This document shows, one piece after another, positions 10,059 through 18,599 of a stretch of DNA of 64,000 nt. The notes under the pieces are model-generated. The model did not search any database. It was not told where the DNA came from and saw only the letters and a list, made by a program, of their open reading frames with translations. Every line of letters starts with the position of its first letter. Position 1 is the first letter of the stretch. Made by a program: the position numbers and the translations under genes. This stretch comes from Microbispora amethystogenes (lineage in GTDB: Bacteria > Actinomycetota > Actinomycetes > Streptosporangiales > Streptosporangiaceae): positions 1 to 64,000 of the forward strand of contig NZ_BOOB01000007.1 of the NCBI RefSeq assembly GCF_016863015.1. The letters run 5' to 3'.

Positions 10059-10616
10059 ATGAACCACAACCTCGTGGACGGCACCACCGCGATCGGCGCC
10101 ACCGGGAACGGCACCGTGAACGACGCCATCGAGCAGATCCTCGGCGACTGGGCCCGGGTGCGTCCGGACGTGGACTGTTCGGCGATGGGCGTCGCCGGGC
10201 GGATCTCCCGGGCGTCCCGCCTGATGGAGAAGGGCGTCAAGGAGCACTTCGCCCGGTACGACCTGGAGCCCTGGGAGTTCGACGTGCTCGCCACCCTTTT
10301 CCGCGCCAACTCCGCGCACCGGCTCTGCATGGGCGACCTCGCCACCGCCGCGATGGTGAGCTCGGCGGCCCTCACCAACCGGGTGGACCGCCTCACCGCC
10401 AAGGGGCTGGTGCACCGGGAGGTCTCGCCGTCGAACCGCCGCATGGTCCTGATCACCCTCACGGACCGGGGCCACGCGATGGTCGACGAGTTGCTGGAGG
10501 GCCACGTGGCCAACGAGAACCGGCTGCTCGCCGGCCTCACTCCGGAGGACCGGGAGCAACTGTCCGGCCTGCTCTGTAAGCTGCTCACCTCCCTCGGCGA
10601 CGTACGCACCTGCTGA
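10059..10616 (+). CDS. MarR family transcriptional regulator
   Basis: A 185-residue winged-helix protein. The dimer helix (MGVAGRISRASRLMEKGVKE) is followed by WEFDVLATLFR, the recognition region MGDLATAAMVSSAALTNRVD and the wing GLVHREVSPSNRRMVLITLT. MarR proteins usually repress the neighbouring divergent gene and release on binding a ligand; here that would be the epimerase. The start is uncertain: ATG 10059 gives family length but has no ribosome site, ATG 10014 would add 15 residues, and GAGGAGGAG at 10021-10029 fits neither well. Confidence 0.88.
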   Translation: MNHNLVDGTTAIGATGNGTVNDAIEQILGDWARVRPDVDCSAMGVAGRISRASRLMEKGVKEHFARYDLEPWEFDVLATLFRANSAHRLCMGDLATAAMVSSAALTNRVDRLTAKGLVHREVSPSNRRMVLITLTDRGHAMVDELLEGHVANENRLLAGLTPEDREQLSGLLCKLLTSLGDVRTC

Positions 10617-10641
10617 CTGGGTGAGCGCCGGCCACGGGCGA

Positions 10642-10647
10642 TAGCGT
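10642..10647 (+). promoter_or_regulatory. Candidate -10 box for the THUMP-like methyltransferase gene
   Basis: TAGCGT ends 7 nt before the GTG at 10655 and no Shine-Dalgarno is present, suggesting a leaderless transcript. The box lies immediately after the marR stop. Confidence 0.5.
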
Positions 10648-10654
10648 CGCGAGC

Positions 10655-12007
10655 GTGGACCTGGAAACCTTCCGCATGCTGCTCGCCCCCGCCGGACGCG
10701 GGGCCCTGGACGACGCCGTGCGGATCCTCGCCGACGGCGCGGACCCGGTGGCCGCCGCGAGCGCGCTGCGCCGATCCCACTCCCCCGAGCTCGCCGCCGC
10801 GGCGCTCACGCAGGCGTCGCTGCGGCGGCGTGCCGAGACCAAGTTCGGCGCCGACGCCGCCGTCATGTACTTCACCCCGCACGGACTCGAGCAGGCCACC
10901 CGGCCCGAGGTCGCCGCCCACCGCGCCGCCAGGATCAGCGCCGCCGGGATCAGGACCGCCGGCCCCGGACCCGCCGCGATCGGACCCGCCGCGATCGGAG
11001 CCGCCGGACGCGGCTCGGCCGGGGTGGAGCCGACCGGTGCCGGGCCGGCTGGGGCTCCGTCGACCGGCATGGGCGAGGCCGGAGGCGTGAGGGCTGCGGA
11101 GGGGCCGCGTGTGCTCGACGTGTGCTGCGGAATCGGCGGCGACCTGCTCGCGCTGGCCCGCGCGGGATGCGCGGTGGACGCGCTCGACCTCGACCCGCTG
11201 ACGGTGGAGATCGCCCGTGCCAACGCGGCGGCGCTCGGCCTGTCCTCCCTGGTGACGGTCCGTACGGCGGACGCCGCGGCGGCCGACCCGGGGGGATACG
11301 ACCTGCTGTTCGCCGACCCGGCCAGAAGGGGGGCGAGAGGGCGGACGTTCGACCCGATGGCCTACTCCCCCCCGTGGCCGGTGGTGCTCGACCTGGTCGC
11401 CCGGGCTCCGGCCGCCTGTCTGAAGACGGCCCCCGGCATCCCGTACGAGTTCATCCCGGAGGGCGCCGAGGCCGAATGGGTCTCCTACCGGGGCGAGGTG
11501 AAGGAGGCGGCCATCTGGACCGGGATGGGCATCTGGACCGGGATTGGGACGAGCGGTCGGCGCGCCACCCTGCTGCCCTCCGGCGCCACGCTCACGGCCT
11601 CGGGCGCGGAGGCCGATGCCGGGCCGGTGAGCCGTTATCTCTACGAGCCCGACGGCGCCGCCGTACGGGCGCACCTGGTCGCCGAGGTGGCCGCCCTCGT
11701 GTCGGGTCACCTCGTCGATCCGCGCATCGCGTACATCACCGGCGATCGCCTCGTGCCCACGCCGTGGGCGGCGTGTTACGAGGTCACCGACGTGATGCCC
11801 TTCTCGTTGAAGCGGCTGCGCGCGGCGCTGCGCGAGCGGGGCGTCGGCGCGGTGACGATCAAAAAACGCGGGTCCGCGGTCGACGTCGAGCGGCTGCGGA
11901 AAGACCTCCGGCTTTCCGGGAGTGAATCCGTGGTGATTGTGCTCACCCGGATAGAGGACCGGCCCTTCGTCTTGCTTTGTCAGCCTGTGACCAGCCAGAA
12001 GGGCTGA
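10655..12007 (+). CDS. Class I SAM-dependent methyltransferase with C-terminal THUMP-like domain
   Basis: A 450-residue protein. An N-terminal helical region is followed by TKFGADAAVMYFTPHGLEQA, SAM motif I VLDVCCGIGGDLLALARAG with acidic motif II (VDALDLDPLTVEIARANAA), and FADPARRGARGRTFDP. The C-terminal 90 residues match the THUMP-like domain of this actinobacterial family (MPFSLKRLRAALRERGVGAV, then VTIKKRGSAVDVERLRKDLR). The substrate is unknown; RNA is the usual guess. Residues about 93-148 are a Gly/Ala/Pro low-complexity insertion just before motif I, and IWTGMGIWTGIGT is a short internal duplication. The start is GTG 10655, probably leaderless. Confidence 0.85.
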   Translation: MDLETFRMLLAPAGRGALDDAVRILADGADPVAAASALRRSHSPELAAAALTQASLRRRAETKFGADAAVMYFTPHGLEQATRPEVAAHRAARISAAGIRTAGPGPAAIGPAAIGAAGRGSAGVEPTGAGPAGAPSTGMGEAGGVRAAEGPRVLDVCCGIGGDLLALARAGCAVDALDLDPLTVEIARANAAALGLSSLVTVRTADAAAADPGGYDLLFADPARRGARGRTFDPMAYSPPWPVVLDLVARAPAACLKTAPGIPYEFIPEGAEAEWVSYRGEVKEAAIWTGMGIWTGIGTSGRRATLLPSGATLTASGAEADAGPVSRYLYEPDGAAVRAHLVAEVAALVSGHLVDPRIAYITGDRLVPTPWAACYEVTDVMPFSLKRLRAALRERGVGAVTIKKRGSAVDVERLRKDLRLSGSESVVIVLTRIEDRPFVLLCQPVTSQKG

Positions 12008-12052
12008 ACTCCCGGCAATTCACCGGCAATCATCGCCTTTCCCAGTCCACGC

Positions 12053-12080
12053 CTGACGGCCGCGGGTCAGGGCCTAAAGT
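12053..12080 (+). promoter_or_regulatory. Candidate promoter of the coiled-coil gene
   Basis: CTGACG (12053-12058) and TAAAGT (12075-12080) are 16 bp apart. This predicts an approximately 80-nt leader before GTG 12167, which has its own AAGGAG site. Confidence 0.5.
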
Positions 12081-12166
12081 TGGCCGTCGGGCAGTGCCGC
12101 CTGCTCGTTCGTCTGCGCGAGACCGGGCCGAACCCAACGTTTCGGCGAGCTGAAGGAGCATTCTCG

Positions 12167-13141
12167 GTGGAGCATTCCAGCCACAACCTCCTCCAGGCGG
12201 GCAGCCAGACCGCCATCTCCGACCGGATGCGCGAACTACTCGCCCGGGCGGCCCAGGACCACGTCTACGAGCAGCGGACGCAGGGCGCCGCGCTCGACGA
12301 CATCCGCCAGCGGCTGGAAGGCATGGAATGGCTGCTCCGCGAGGTGCGCGAGCGTGAGCTCGGCGGCCTCGGCGCGGCACTGGAGGCGATCACCCAGCGG
12401 CTCGACGACCTGGCGGCCAGACCGCCGGCCTGGGCCGAAGGTCTCGCCCAGCACGTGGAACTGCTGCGCGGCCACGTAGAGGAGGCCGGCGGCCGGACGC
12501 AGGGGCTGGCCGACCGGATGACGGAGTTCGCGCACCGGCTCGGCAAGTTCCAGGGCGGCATGGAGGCGGCCGCCGGGCGCTTCACCCGGCTCGACAAGGC
12601 CCTCACCTCGCTCACCGAGCGGACCGAACGCCTGGAGGCCGTCGTGATCGAGCGGCTGGAGTCGGTCGGCGGCAGGATCGAGGCGGTGGAGAGCGGCGTC
12701 GAGGCGGTCGGCGAACGCGTCGGGATGCTCCCCGCCGAACTGGGCATCGGGGACCTGCGCGGCACCGTGGCGGGGCTGGGCTCCAGCGTGGACGGCGTGA
12801 ACGCCACCGTGGCCGGGTTGAGCGCCGGAGTGGGAGACGTCGCCGCGAGCGTGGACGAGATGAGCACGACCATGGCGGGCATGAACGCCGATCTCACCCT
12901 CACGGCGGGGGCGGTGGCCCCGCTCGCGGAGGCGGTGCGAAGCAGACCCGACCGCGAGCAGATCGCCGAGACCGTCTCGGGCGCGGTCACCAGTGCCATG
13001 GAGCCCGCACGCGGCGACGTGGCCCGGCGGCTCGCCGCGCTGGAGGAGACCATGCTGGCGCTCGCGGAAGCCCTGCTGCGCCCCGCCCACGGCCCCGGCC
13101 ACAGCTCAGGCCACGGTCACCCCCGCGACCGCGCCGACTGA
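12167..13141 (+). CDS. Coiled-coil protein of unknown function with His-rich tail
   Basis: A 324-residue soluble protein with no signal peptide or membrane helix. From about residue 20 to 290 it is dominated by heptad-like helix (LDDIRQRLEGMEWLLREVRE, LDKALTSLTERTERLEAVVI) and by repeats in which V/T/G/S alternate (SVDGVNATVAGLSAGVGDVA), resembling chemoreceptor or tropomyosin-like coiled coils. The tail, PAHGPGHSSGHGHPRDRAD, is His-rich and might bind metal. GTG 12167 is chosen because AAGGAG lies 8 bp upstream. It converges on tsaD with a 12-bp gap. I do not recognise a named family. Confidence 0.75.
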   Translation: MEHSSHNLLQAGSQTAISDRMRELLARAAQDHVYEQRTQGAALDDIRQRLEGMEWLLREVRERELGGLGAALEAITQRLDDLAARPPAWAEGLAQHVELLRGHVEEAGGRTQGLADRMTEFAHRLGKFQGGMEAAAGRFTRLDKALTSLTERTERLEAVVIERLESVGGRIEAVESGVEAVGERVGMLPAELGIGDLRGTVAGLGSSVDGVNATVAGLSAGVGDVAASVDEMSTTMAGMNADLTLTAGAVAPLAEAVRSRPDREQIAETVSGAVTSAMEPARGDVARRLAALEETMLALAEALLRPAHGPGHSSGHGHPRDRAD

Positions 13142-13153
13142 CTCAGTCGCCGC

Positions 13154-14191
13154 TCAGACGTGGACGACGGTGATCGGGAGGGACGAGTCGGCCGGGATCC
13201 GCAGCGTCGAGGGCGTGGCTCCGGCCGCGACCAGGTCGGCGCCGAGCGCCGCCACCATCGCGCCGTTGTCCGTGCACAGACCCGGCCGGGGCACCCGCAG
13301 GCGCACCCCCGCCGCGTCGCAGCGCTCCTGGGCCAGCGCCCGTAGCCGTGAGTTGGCCGCCACGCCACCACCGATCAGCAGGTCCTTCACGTCGTAGCGG
13401 GCACACGCCTGCAGCGCCTTGCGGGTGAGCACGTCCACGACCGCCTCCTGGAACGACGCGGCGACGTCGGCCACCGGGACCGGCTCGCCCGACGCCTCGC
13501 GGGCCTCGACCCACCGGGCCACGGCCGTCTTCAGGCCGGAGAAGGAGAAGTCGAGCGTGCCGTCGTCGTACTTGCCGCGCGGGAAGGCCACCGCCGAGCC
13601 CGAGCCCTCGCGGGCGGCCCGGTCGATGTGCGGCCCGCCGGGGAACGGCAGCCCCAGCACCCGGGCCACCTTGTCGAACGCCTCGCCCGCCGCGTCGTCC
13701 ACGGTCGAGCCGAGCGAGATCACGTCCTGCGCGACGTCGGGCACGAGGAGCAGCGAGGAGTGCCCGCCCGACACCAGCAGCGCGATCGCGGGCTTGGGCA
13801 GCGGGCCGTGTTCGAGCTGGTCGACGGCGACGTGCGCGGCGAGGTGGTTGACCCCGTAGAGCGGAACGCCGAGGCCCAGCGCGTACGCCTTGGCGGCGGC
13901 CACACCGACGAGCAGCGCGCCCGCCAGGCCCGGGCCCGCCGTCACGGCGACCGCGTCGATGTCGGAGAACCGCAGCCCGGCGCCCGCCAGCGCGCTCTCG
14001 ACCGTCGGCGTCATCGCCTCCAGGTGCGCCCGTGAGGCCACCTCGGGCACCACCCCGCCGAACCGGGCGTGTTCGTCCATGCTGGAGGCGATGGTGTTGG
14101 CCAGCAGCGTGTGGCCGCGGACGATGCCCACGCCCGTCTCGTCGCAGGACGTCTCGATCCCCAGCACGATCGGCTCGTCGCGCCCCATCAT
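13154..14191 (-). CDS. tsaD: tRNA N6-adenosine threonylcarbamoyltransferase TsaD
   Basis: A 345-residue ASKHA-fold enzyme that moves the threonylcarbamoyl group onto A37 of ANN-decoding tRNAs (t6A). It has [14 protein letters not shown], the metal ligands in [44 protein letters not shown] and [13 protein letters not shown]. Full family length. The ATG at 14191 overlaps the rimI stop in an ATGA junction; tsaB and tsaE, the other t6A partners, are in the same cluster. Confidence 0.98.
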   Translation of the reverse strand: MMGRDEPIVLGIETSCDETGVGIVRGHTLLANTIASSMDEHARFGGVVPEVASRAHLEAMTPTVESALAGAGLRFSDIDAVAVTAGPGLAGALLVGVAAAKAYALGLGVPLYGVNHLAAHVAVDQLEHGPLPKPAIALLVSGGHSSLLLVPDVAQDVISLGSTVDDAAGEAFDKVARVLGLPFPGGPHIDRAAREGSGSAVAFPRGKYDDGTLDFSFSGLKTAVARWVEAREASGEPVPVADVAASFQEAVVDVLTRKALQACARYDVKDLLIGGGVAANSRLRALAQERCDAAGVRLRVPRPGLCTDNGAMVAALGADLVAAGATPSTLRIPADSSLPITVVHV

Positions 14192-14688
14192 GACTCCTTC
14201 TGTGCTTCCCGCTCAGCGTCGGGACGCTCGCTCCCGAGGTCCTTCGTCATGGTGATGGCGTCCGTTCCGTCCTCGTAGTAGCGCCTTCGCAGGCCGAGGC
14301 GGCGGAAGCCGAACCGCTCGTACATCGCCTGTGCCGGGGGGTTGTCCGCGCGCACCTCCAGGAACACCGAAGCCGCGCCGCGCCGTACCGCCTCGGCGAG
14401 CAGCGCGTCCATCAGCGCGGCGCCGACGCCGGCGCGGCGGTGCGCGGCGAGGACGGCGATCGTCTGCACGTCCGCCTGGTCGGCCGCCACCGCGAGCCCG
14501 GCGTACCCGACGACGCGCTCGCCCACCTCCGCGACCAGGTAGTGCCGGGTGCGCGGCTGGTCGCGCAGCTCGCCCCGCAGCATGGCCTCGCTCCAGGCGT
14601 CCGCCGGGAACGTGGCGCGCTCGATTTCCATGACCGCGGGCAGGTCCTCCGCGGTCATCTGACGCAGGACGACCTCCGCCTGCCTCAC
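14188..14688 (-). CDS. rimI: Ribosomal protein S18 alanine N-acetyltransferase RimI
   Basis: A 166-residue GNAT acetyltransferase. The acetyl-CoA loop appears in [41 protein letters not shown] is the conserved C-terminal region. Members of this clade acetylate the N-terminal alanine of ribosomal protein S18. The GTG start at 14688 has a GGGGCG site. It sits between tsaB and tsaD, the usual order, and overlaps tsaD by 4 bp. Confidence 0.93.
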   Translation of the reverse strand: MRQAEVVLRQMTAEDLPAVMEIERATFPADAWSEAMLRGELRDQPRTRHYLVAEVGERVVGYAGLAVAADQADVQTIAVLAAHRRAGVGAALMDALLAEAVRRGAASVFLEVRADNPPAQAMYERFGFRRLGLRRRYYEDGTDAITMTKDLGSERPDAEREAQKES

Positions 14689-14707
14689 TGCGTCGCCCCG
14701 GCGCGGG

Positions 14708-15439
14708 TCACGCCGTCACCCTCTTCGGCGTCCCGGGCACCTGCGCGTCGGGACGCCGCAGGTAGATCGGCCGCGGCGGGCCGAGCACGGACAGCTCCCG
14801 CGCCTTCTCCACGGAGTCGACCCGCCCCTCGGGCACGCGGGCGATCTCTGCCGCCTCCTCCTCGCTCAGCGTGGCGAGGCGCCCGGCCGCGAGGGCCGCG
14901 AGCGCCCCGGCCGAGGGGTGCAGCGGGCCGCGTATCCGGTCGGCGCCGATGACGTCCGCGTACATGGCGCCGCCCGCCCCGATCACGGGCAGTTCGCCGG
15001 GCAGGTCGTGCGGCCGGTCCACGCGCGGCCCGTCGAGCCGCGTGCGCGGGTCGCCGTACCGGGCCCAGAAGACTTCCTTGCGGCGCGCGTCGGTCGCGAC
15101 CAGGAACGGCCCGCTCTCCTCCGCGGCGTACGCGAGGGCGTCGAGCGTGCACACCCCGAACGCCGGCACGCCCGCGGTCAGCGCCAGCGCCGTCGCCGTC
15201 ATCAGGCCGACCCGCAGACCGGTGTACGGCCCGGGCCCGGTCCCCGCGACGATGGCGGTGACGTCCCTGAGCGTCGCCCCCGACTCACGCAGGACCTGCT
15301 CGACGGCGGGCGCGAGCAGCTCCCCGTGCCGCCGCGCGTCGATCGTCGTCGACTCCGCCACCACACGCTCGCCGTCGTGCAGCGCGGCGGTGACGGCGGG
15401 AGTGGCGGTGTCGAAGGCCAAGACAAGCACGAAGGTCAA
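14708..15439 (-). CDS. tsaB: t6A biosynthesis dimerisation protein TsaB
   Basis: A 243-residue ASKHA-fold protein that pairs with TsaD and TsaE in t6A formation; it has no transferase activity itself. Visible motifs are LAFDTATPAVTAALHDGERV, ATLRDVTAIVAGTGPGPYTG followed by LRVGLMTATALA, and VCTLDALAYAAEESGPFLVA. Family length is normal. It is followed by rimI with a 19-bp gap and preceded by a sortase gene that ends 33 bp upstream. Confidence 0.95.
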   Translation of the reverse strand: MTFVLVLAFDTATPAVTAALHDGERVVAESTTIDARRHGELLAPAVEQVLRESGATLRDVTAIVAGTGPGPYTGLRVGLMTATALALTAGVPAFGVCTLDALAYAAEESGPFLVATDARRKEVFWARYGDPRTRLDGPRVDRPHDLPGELPVIGAGGAMYADVIGADRIRGPLHPSAGALAALAAGRLATLSEEEAAEIARVPEGRVDSVEKARELSVLGPPRPIYLRRPDAQVPGTPKRVTA

Positions 15440-15472
15440 GCGTAGTCGCTCCGCTCAGGCGGCCGGACACCG

Positions 15473-16027
15473 TCAGGCGGAGCGGACCAGGGAGGCGTAG
15501 ACGATGACGTTGTCGCGGTATTCGTGCTGTTTCCAGTCGAAGTCGCCGCCACAGGTGATCAGGCGCAGGCCGTCCTCGGTGTAGACGCGCTCGGCCGGGA
15601 AGTCGTTCTTGGGCACGCGCTCCACGGAGTCCACCGTGTAGGAGGCGGTCTTGCCGTCGCTGCGCACCACCTTCACGACCGCTCCCTTGCGCAGGTCGCG
15701 CAGGCGGTAGAAGACGGCGGGAGCGGTCTTGGTGTCCACATGGCCGATGATCACGGAGGCGCCGGGATCGCCCGGCACGGCGCTGCCGGTGTACCAGCCC
15801 GCCGTGGTCGGCTTGTCGAAGGGCGGCAACTCCACGTCGCCCTCGTCGGAGAGGCCGAGCTTCATCAGCGGCGCCTTGAGGCGGAGCGCCGGGATGTCGA
15901 TCCGCTTGGGGACGACGGACGTTCTGACCTCCGCCTGGTCACCCGCGTCCCTGCCCCCGGTGATCACGGCGAAGACGAGCCCGGTGACCACCCCGGCGAC
16001 GATCACCCCCCGGGTGGACAGCGCCAA
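15473..16027 (-). CDS. Class F sortase
   Basis: A 184-residue membrane-anchored cysteine transpeptidase. Residues 5-23 (TRGVIVAGVVTGLVFAVIT) form an uncleaved signal anchor. The catalytic set is present: His in ASVIIGHVDT, Cys in LRLITCGGDF, Arg in HEYRDNVIVYAS. Short single-domain enzymes of this kind are typical of actinobacterial class F sortases, whose substrates are poorly known. The gene starts 3 bp after the stop of a secreted protein with a C-terminal membrane helix, so the two are probably one unit. No LPXTG-type sorting signal was seen in that partner. Confidence 0.92.
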   Translation of the reverse strand: MALSTRGVIVAGVVTGLVFAVITGGRDAGDQAEVRTSVVPKRIDIPALRLKAPLMKLGLSDEGDVELPPFDKPTTAGWYTGSAVPGDPGASVIIGHVDTKTAPAVFYRLRDLRKGAVVKVVRSDGKTASYTVDSVERVPKNDFPAERVYTEDGLRLITCGGDFDWKQHEYRDNVIVYASLVRSA

Positions 16028-16029
16028 CG

Positions 16030-16683
16030 TCAGGCTCCGGAGCGCCTGCGGGCCACCCCGACGCCGACGCCGAGCGCGGCCAGCAGCACGACGACGGTGA
16101 CACCCACCGGCGGCCCGGACGCGTCTTCAGGGCCCCCGGCGGCCGTGCCGCCGCCACCCGCGTGCGGGGCACGGGTGGGAATCCTCGTGTGGTCCTCGGT
16201 GTCGTCCGGCTCCTCCTGCGGCGCGACGATCCTGAACGACGCCTCGCCGACGTCGTTGGTCGCCTCGCACCGCACCTGCACGCGGTAGCCGCCCGCCTTC
16301 GCGCCGGCCCGTACGGTGGCGCTGCCCGTCACCAGCGGCATGGCGGTGGCGGAGGCCGGGGTGCCGGACTTCGCCGGCGGCGGCACCAGCGTGACGAGCC
16401 CCGTGAACGCGTCGGAACGCGCGGTCGCGCGGTATTCGGGACCGCCCTCCGACAGCGGGCAGCGGGCGCTGACGCGCACGCTCCTGGTCGCCCCTCCGGT
16501 GATCCGCTTCGGCTCGACCGTCACCCGGATGTCCTGGCGCGAGATCGAGACGAGCGGTGTCGGCACAGGCGGGGTCAGCGTGATGGTCGGTTCGGCCTGA
16601 ACCGAGGCCTGCGCGGTGCAGCCCATGGCCCCGAACAGAAAGGCTCCCGCGACGGCGACCTGTGTGACCCTGCTCAACCGCAC
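16030..16683 (-). CDS. Secreted protein with C-terminal membrane anchor, sortase partner
   Basis: A 217-residue protein of unknown function. An N-terminal signal (VTQVAVAGAFLFGAMGCTAQ) ends in an atypical lipobox-like AMGC. The middle (about 45-160) is a beta-rich region resembling Ig-like or bacterial adhesin modules, with two cysteine-containing stretches (VRVSARCPLSEGG, YRVQVRCEATNDVGEASFR). A Gly/Pro/Thr linker then leads to a hydrophobic helix (VGVTVVVLLAALGVGVGVAR) and an RRR tail. The layout resembles a sortase substrate, but no LPXTG/LAXTG motif precedes the helix. It is immediately upstream of the class F sortase. Confidence 0.75.
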   Translation of the reverse strand: MRLSRVTQVAVAGAFLFGAMGCTAQASVQAEPTITLTPPVPTPLVSISRQDIRVTVEPKRITGGATRSVRVSARCPLSEGGPEYRATARSDAFTGLVTLVPPPAKSGTPASATAMPLVTGSATVRAGAKAGGYRVQVRCEATNDVGEASFRIVAPQEEPDDTEDHTRIPTRAPHAGGGGTAAGGPEDASGPPVGVTVVVLLAALGVGVGVARRRSGA

Positions 16684-16943
16684 ACCTCTTCCACCCCGGT
16701 CCCTTACCCAGAAAATCCAGACCGATTCATGACCGAGGATCTTCCTTCGTCCCGATGATCCACAGGAACGCGGACAGGCGTCAAGGACTGCGCGGCGGAC
16801 CGGTCTGAATCGCGTACGGACGACGCCCGGCTTGTCCCCGGGCGTCCTTGTCGCACGTCAGAGTCTGGGTTGCGGTCGTTTGTGGCGAGAACGGCACCGC
16901 TCGGCGGAGGCGACTCAGGCCTGGGCTAAGCCTCAGGCTGGGC
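16684..16943. other. Intergenic region between tsaE and the sortase unit
   Basis: No gene is seen. A hairpin with arms GACGCCCGG (16822-16830) and CCGGGCGTC (16838-16846) follows tsaE on the minus strand and may act as its terminator, although no U-tract is present. Confidence 0.45.
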
Positions 16944-17525
16944 TCAGGCGAGGGAGACGGCGGACCACCGCGGGCCCACGCCCGCCAGCCGTACGAGCCG
17001 TTCCTCGTCCTCGGCTCCGCGCTCGATGTGGACCTCCAGGCGGTCCTCCGACAGCCCCTCGACCAGGCCCTCGCCCCACTCGACCACGGTGACCGACTCC
17101 TCCAGAGAGGCGTCGAGATCGAGGTCGTCCACCTCCACGAAGCCGCCGAGCCGGTAGGCGTCCACGTGCACCAGCGCGGGCCCGCCCGACAGGGACGGGT
17201 GGACCCTGGCGATCACGAAGGTCGGGGAGGTGATCGGCCCGCGCACCTTGAGGCCCTCGGCGAGGCCCTGCACCAGGGTGGTCTTCCCGGCGCCGAGCGG
17301 CCCGCTCAGCACGACCAGGTCTCCCGGCCCGAGCAGCGCGGACAGCCGCGCGCCCAGGGTCCGCGTCTCCTCGGCGGTCGCGGCCCGGAACTCGGCGGTG
17401 CGGAGCTCGTCGCCTCGGGACTCAGCCGCCCCGGACTCAGTGGCCCCAGACCCGGTGGTCCCAGACCCGGTGGCCCGGGAATCAGCGGCCCCGGACTCGG
17501 CGGCCCGGGACGCACCGGTGGTCAC
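16944..17525 (-). CDS. tsaE: t6A biosynthesis ATPase TsaE with low-complexity N-terminal extension
   Basis: A 193-residue ATPase needed for turnover of the TsaB-TsaD complex. The Walker A motif GPLGAGKTTLVQGLAEGLKV is near residues 74-93; TSPTFVIARVHP and HVDAYRLGG follow, with switch residue region VEWGEGLVEGL. TsaE is usually about 150 residues. Here residues 5-42 are a Ser/Gly/Ala/Glu repeat array (SGAADSRATGSGTTGSGATE) encoded by imperfect 9-12 bp DNA repeats. The GTG start at 17525 overlaps the hydrolase stop (GTGA), which supports translation of the extension. Confidence 0.92.
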   Translation of the reverse strand: MTTGASRAAESGAADSRATGSGTTGSGATESGAAESRGDELRTAEFRAATAEETRTLGARLSALLGPGDLVVLSGPLGAGKTTLVQGLAEGLKVRGPITSPTFVIARVHPSLSGGPALVHVDAYRLGGFVEVDDLDLDASLEESVTVVEWGEGLVEGLSEDRLEVHIERGAEDEERLVRLAGVGPRWSAVSLA

Positions 17526-18574
17526 GCGCTGCCCCTCTCGGCTCGCTTCAGCAGCTCGCGCAGTGCCTCGTTCACGGCGTCGGGCCGTTCGAGCTGCACG
17601 AGATGCGACGTCTCCGGCATGGTGGTGAGCTGGGCGGTGGGCACGGCGGCCGCGATCGCCCTGCTGTGGTCGAGCGGCGTCAGCCAGTCGCCCTCACCGA
17701 CGATGATGGCGGTCGGCACCTTGTTCAGCACGTCGAGCGCGGTCAGCTTGTCGTGCGACATGAGCGCCGGGTAGAAGTCGGCGATCACCTCGGAGGGAGT
17801 GGCCCGGATCATCGACTCGACGAAGTCCACGACGGTCGGGCTGACGCTCTTGGAATCGCCGAACGCGAGATGGCGCAGCGCGAGGAACGACAGGTCGGTG
17901 CCGGCCTGCCGGCCGCGGTCGACGAGCGCGCCGCTCCGGCGCATGACCGAGACGGCGGACGGCACCGCGAGGTTCACCACCTTGGAGACCAGAGCGGGCA
18001 GACCCAGGGTGATCTCGGCGAGCTTGCCGGCCGAGGTCGCGATCAGCGACACACCGCGGATCTTGTCGCCGAACAGCTCGGGCCGCCGCTCTGCCAGAGC
18101 CATGATCGTCATGCCGCCCATCGAGTGGCCGACCACGACGCACGGCCCGGGGACGAGCTCGTCGAGCACCAGCGCGAGGTCCTCGCCGAGCCGCTCGATC
18201 GTGCAGTCGCTCGACGGCGCGCGGGCCGACAGCCCGTGGCAGCGCTGGTCCCACAGCACCAGGCGGTAGGAGTCGCGCAGGACGCGCCGCTGGTAGTGCC
18301 AGGAGTCGGAGGACAGGCAGTAGCCGTGGCACAGCACCACGGTCAGCGGCGCGTCCTCCACGCCGTCGACCTCCGCGTGGATCTGGACGCCGTCGGATGT
18401 GGTGAGCGTCACCGGCCGTCCGCGCAGCTCGCCGAAGGGCTCGCCCCCCTCCAGGTCGGGCCGCAGGCGGATGCGGCCCACGGCGTACCTCTTGGCGAGC
18501 GTGGCCGCCGCCACCCCCGCCGACGCCGCGCCGAAGACCGCGCCGGCGATCCCGACCTTGCGACGTGTTCTCAT
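17522..18574 (-). CDS. Alpha/beta hydrolase
   Basis: A 350-residue protein. An N-terminal hydrophobic stretch (VGIAGAVFGAASAGVAAATL) may be a signal anchor. The hydrolase core has the oxyanion loop VVLCHGYCLSSDSWHYQ, DQRCHGLS, the nucleophile elbow VVVGHSMGGMTIMAL (Ser), an acidic residue in AIIVGEGDWLTPLDHSR and the catalytic His in ETSHLVQLERP. The substrate is unknown. Actinobacteria commonly have such a hydrolase between alr and tsaE, as here, with a 4-bp overlap into tsaE and a 25-bp gap after alr. Confidence 0.9.
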   Translation of the reverse strand: MRTRRKVGIAGAVFGAASAGVAAATLAKRYAVGRIRLRPDLEGGEPFGELRGRPVTLTTSDGVQIHAEVDGVEDAPLTVVLCHGYCLSSDSWHYQRRVLRDSYRLVLWDQRCHGLSARAPSSDCTIERLGEDLALVLDELVPGPCVVVGHSMGGMTIMALAERRPELFGDKIRGVSLIATSAGKLAEITLGLPALVSKVVNLAVPSAVSVMRRSGALVDRGRQAGTDLSFLALRHLAFGDSKSVSPTVVDFVESMIRATPSEVIADFYPALMSHDKLTALDVLNKVPTAIIVGEGDWLTPLDHSRAIAAAVPTAQLTTMPETSHLVQLERPDAVNEALRELLKRAERGSA

Positions 18575-18599
18575 GCCTGCCCTCCTCGCAGCCGCGTGC

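Noticed and set aside
16030..16683. LPXTG-type sorting signal in the sortase-linked secreted protein
   Set aside because: The region before the C-terminal helix was read and contains no LPXTG, LAXTG or NPXTG.
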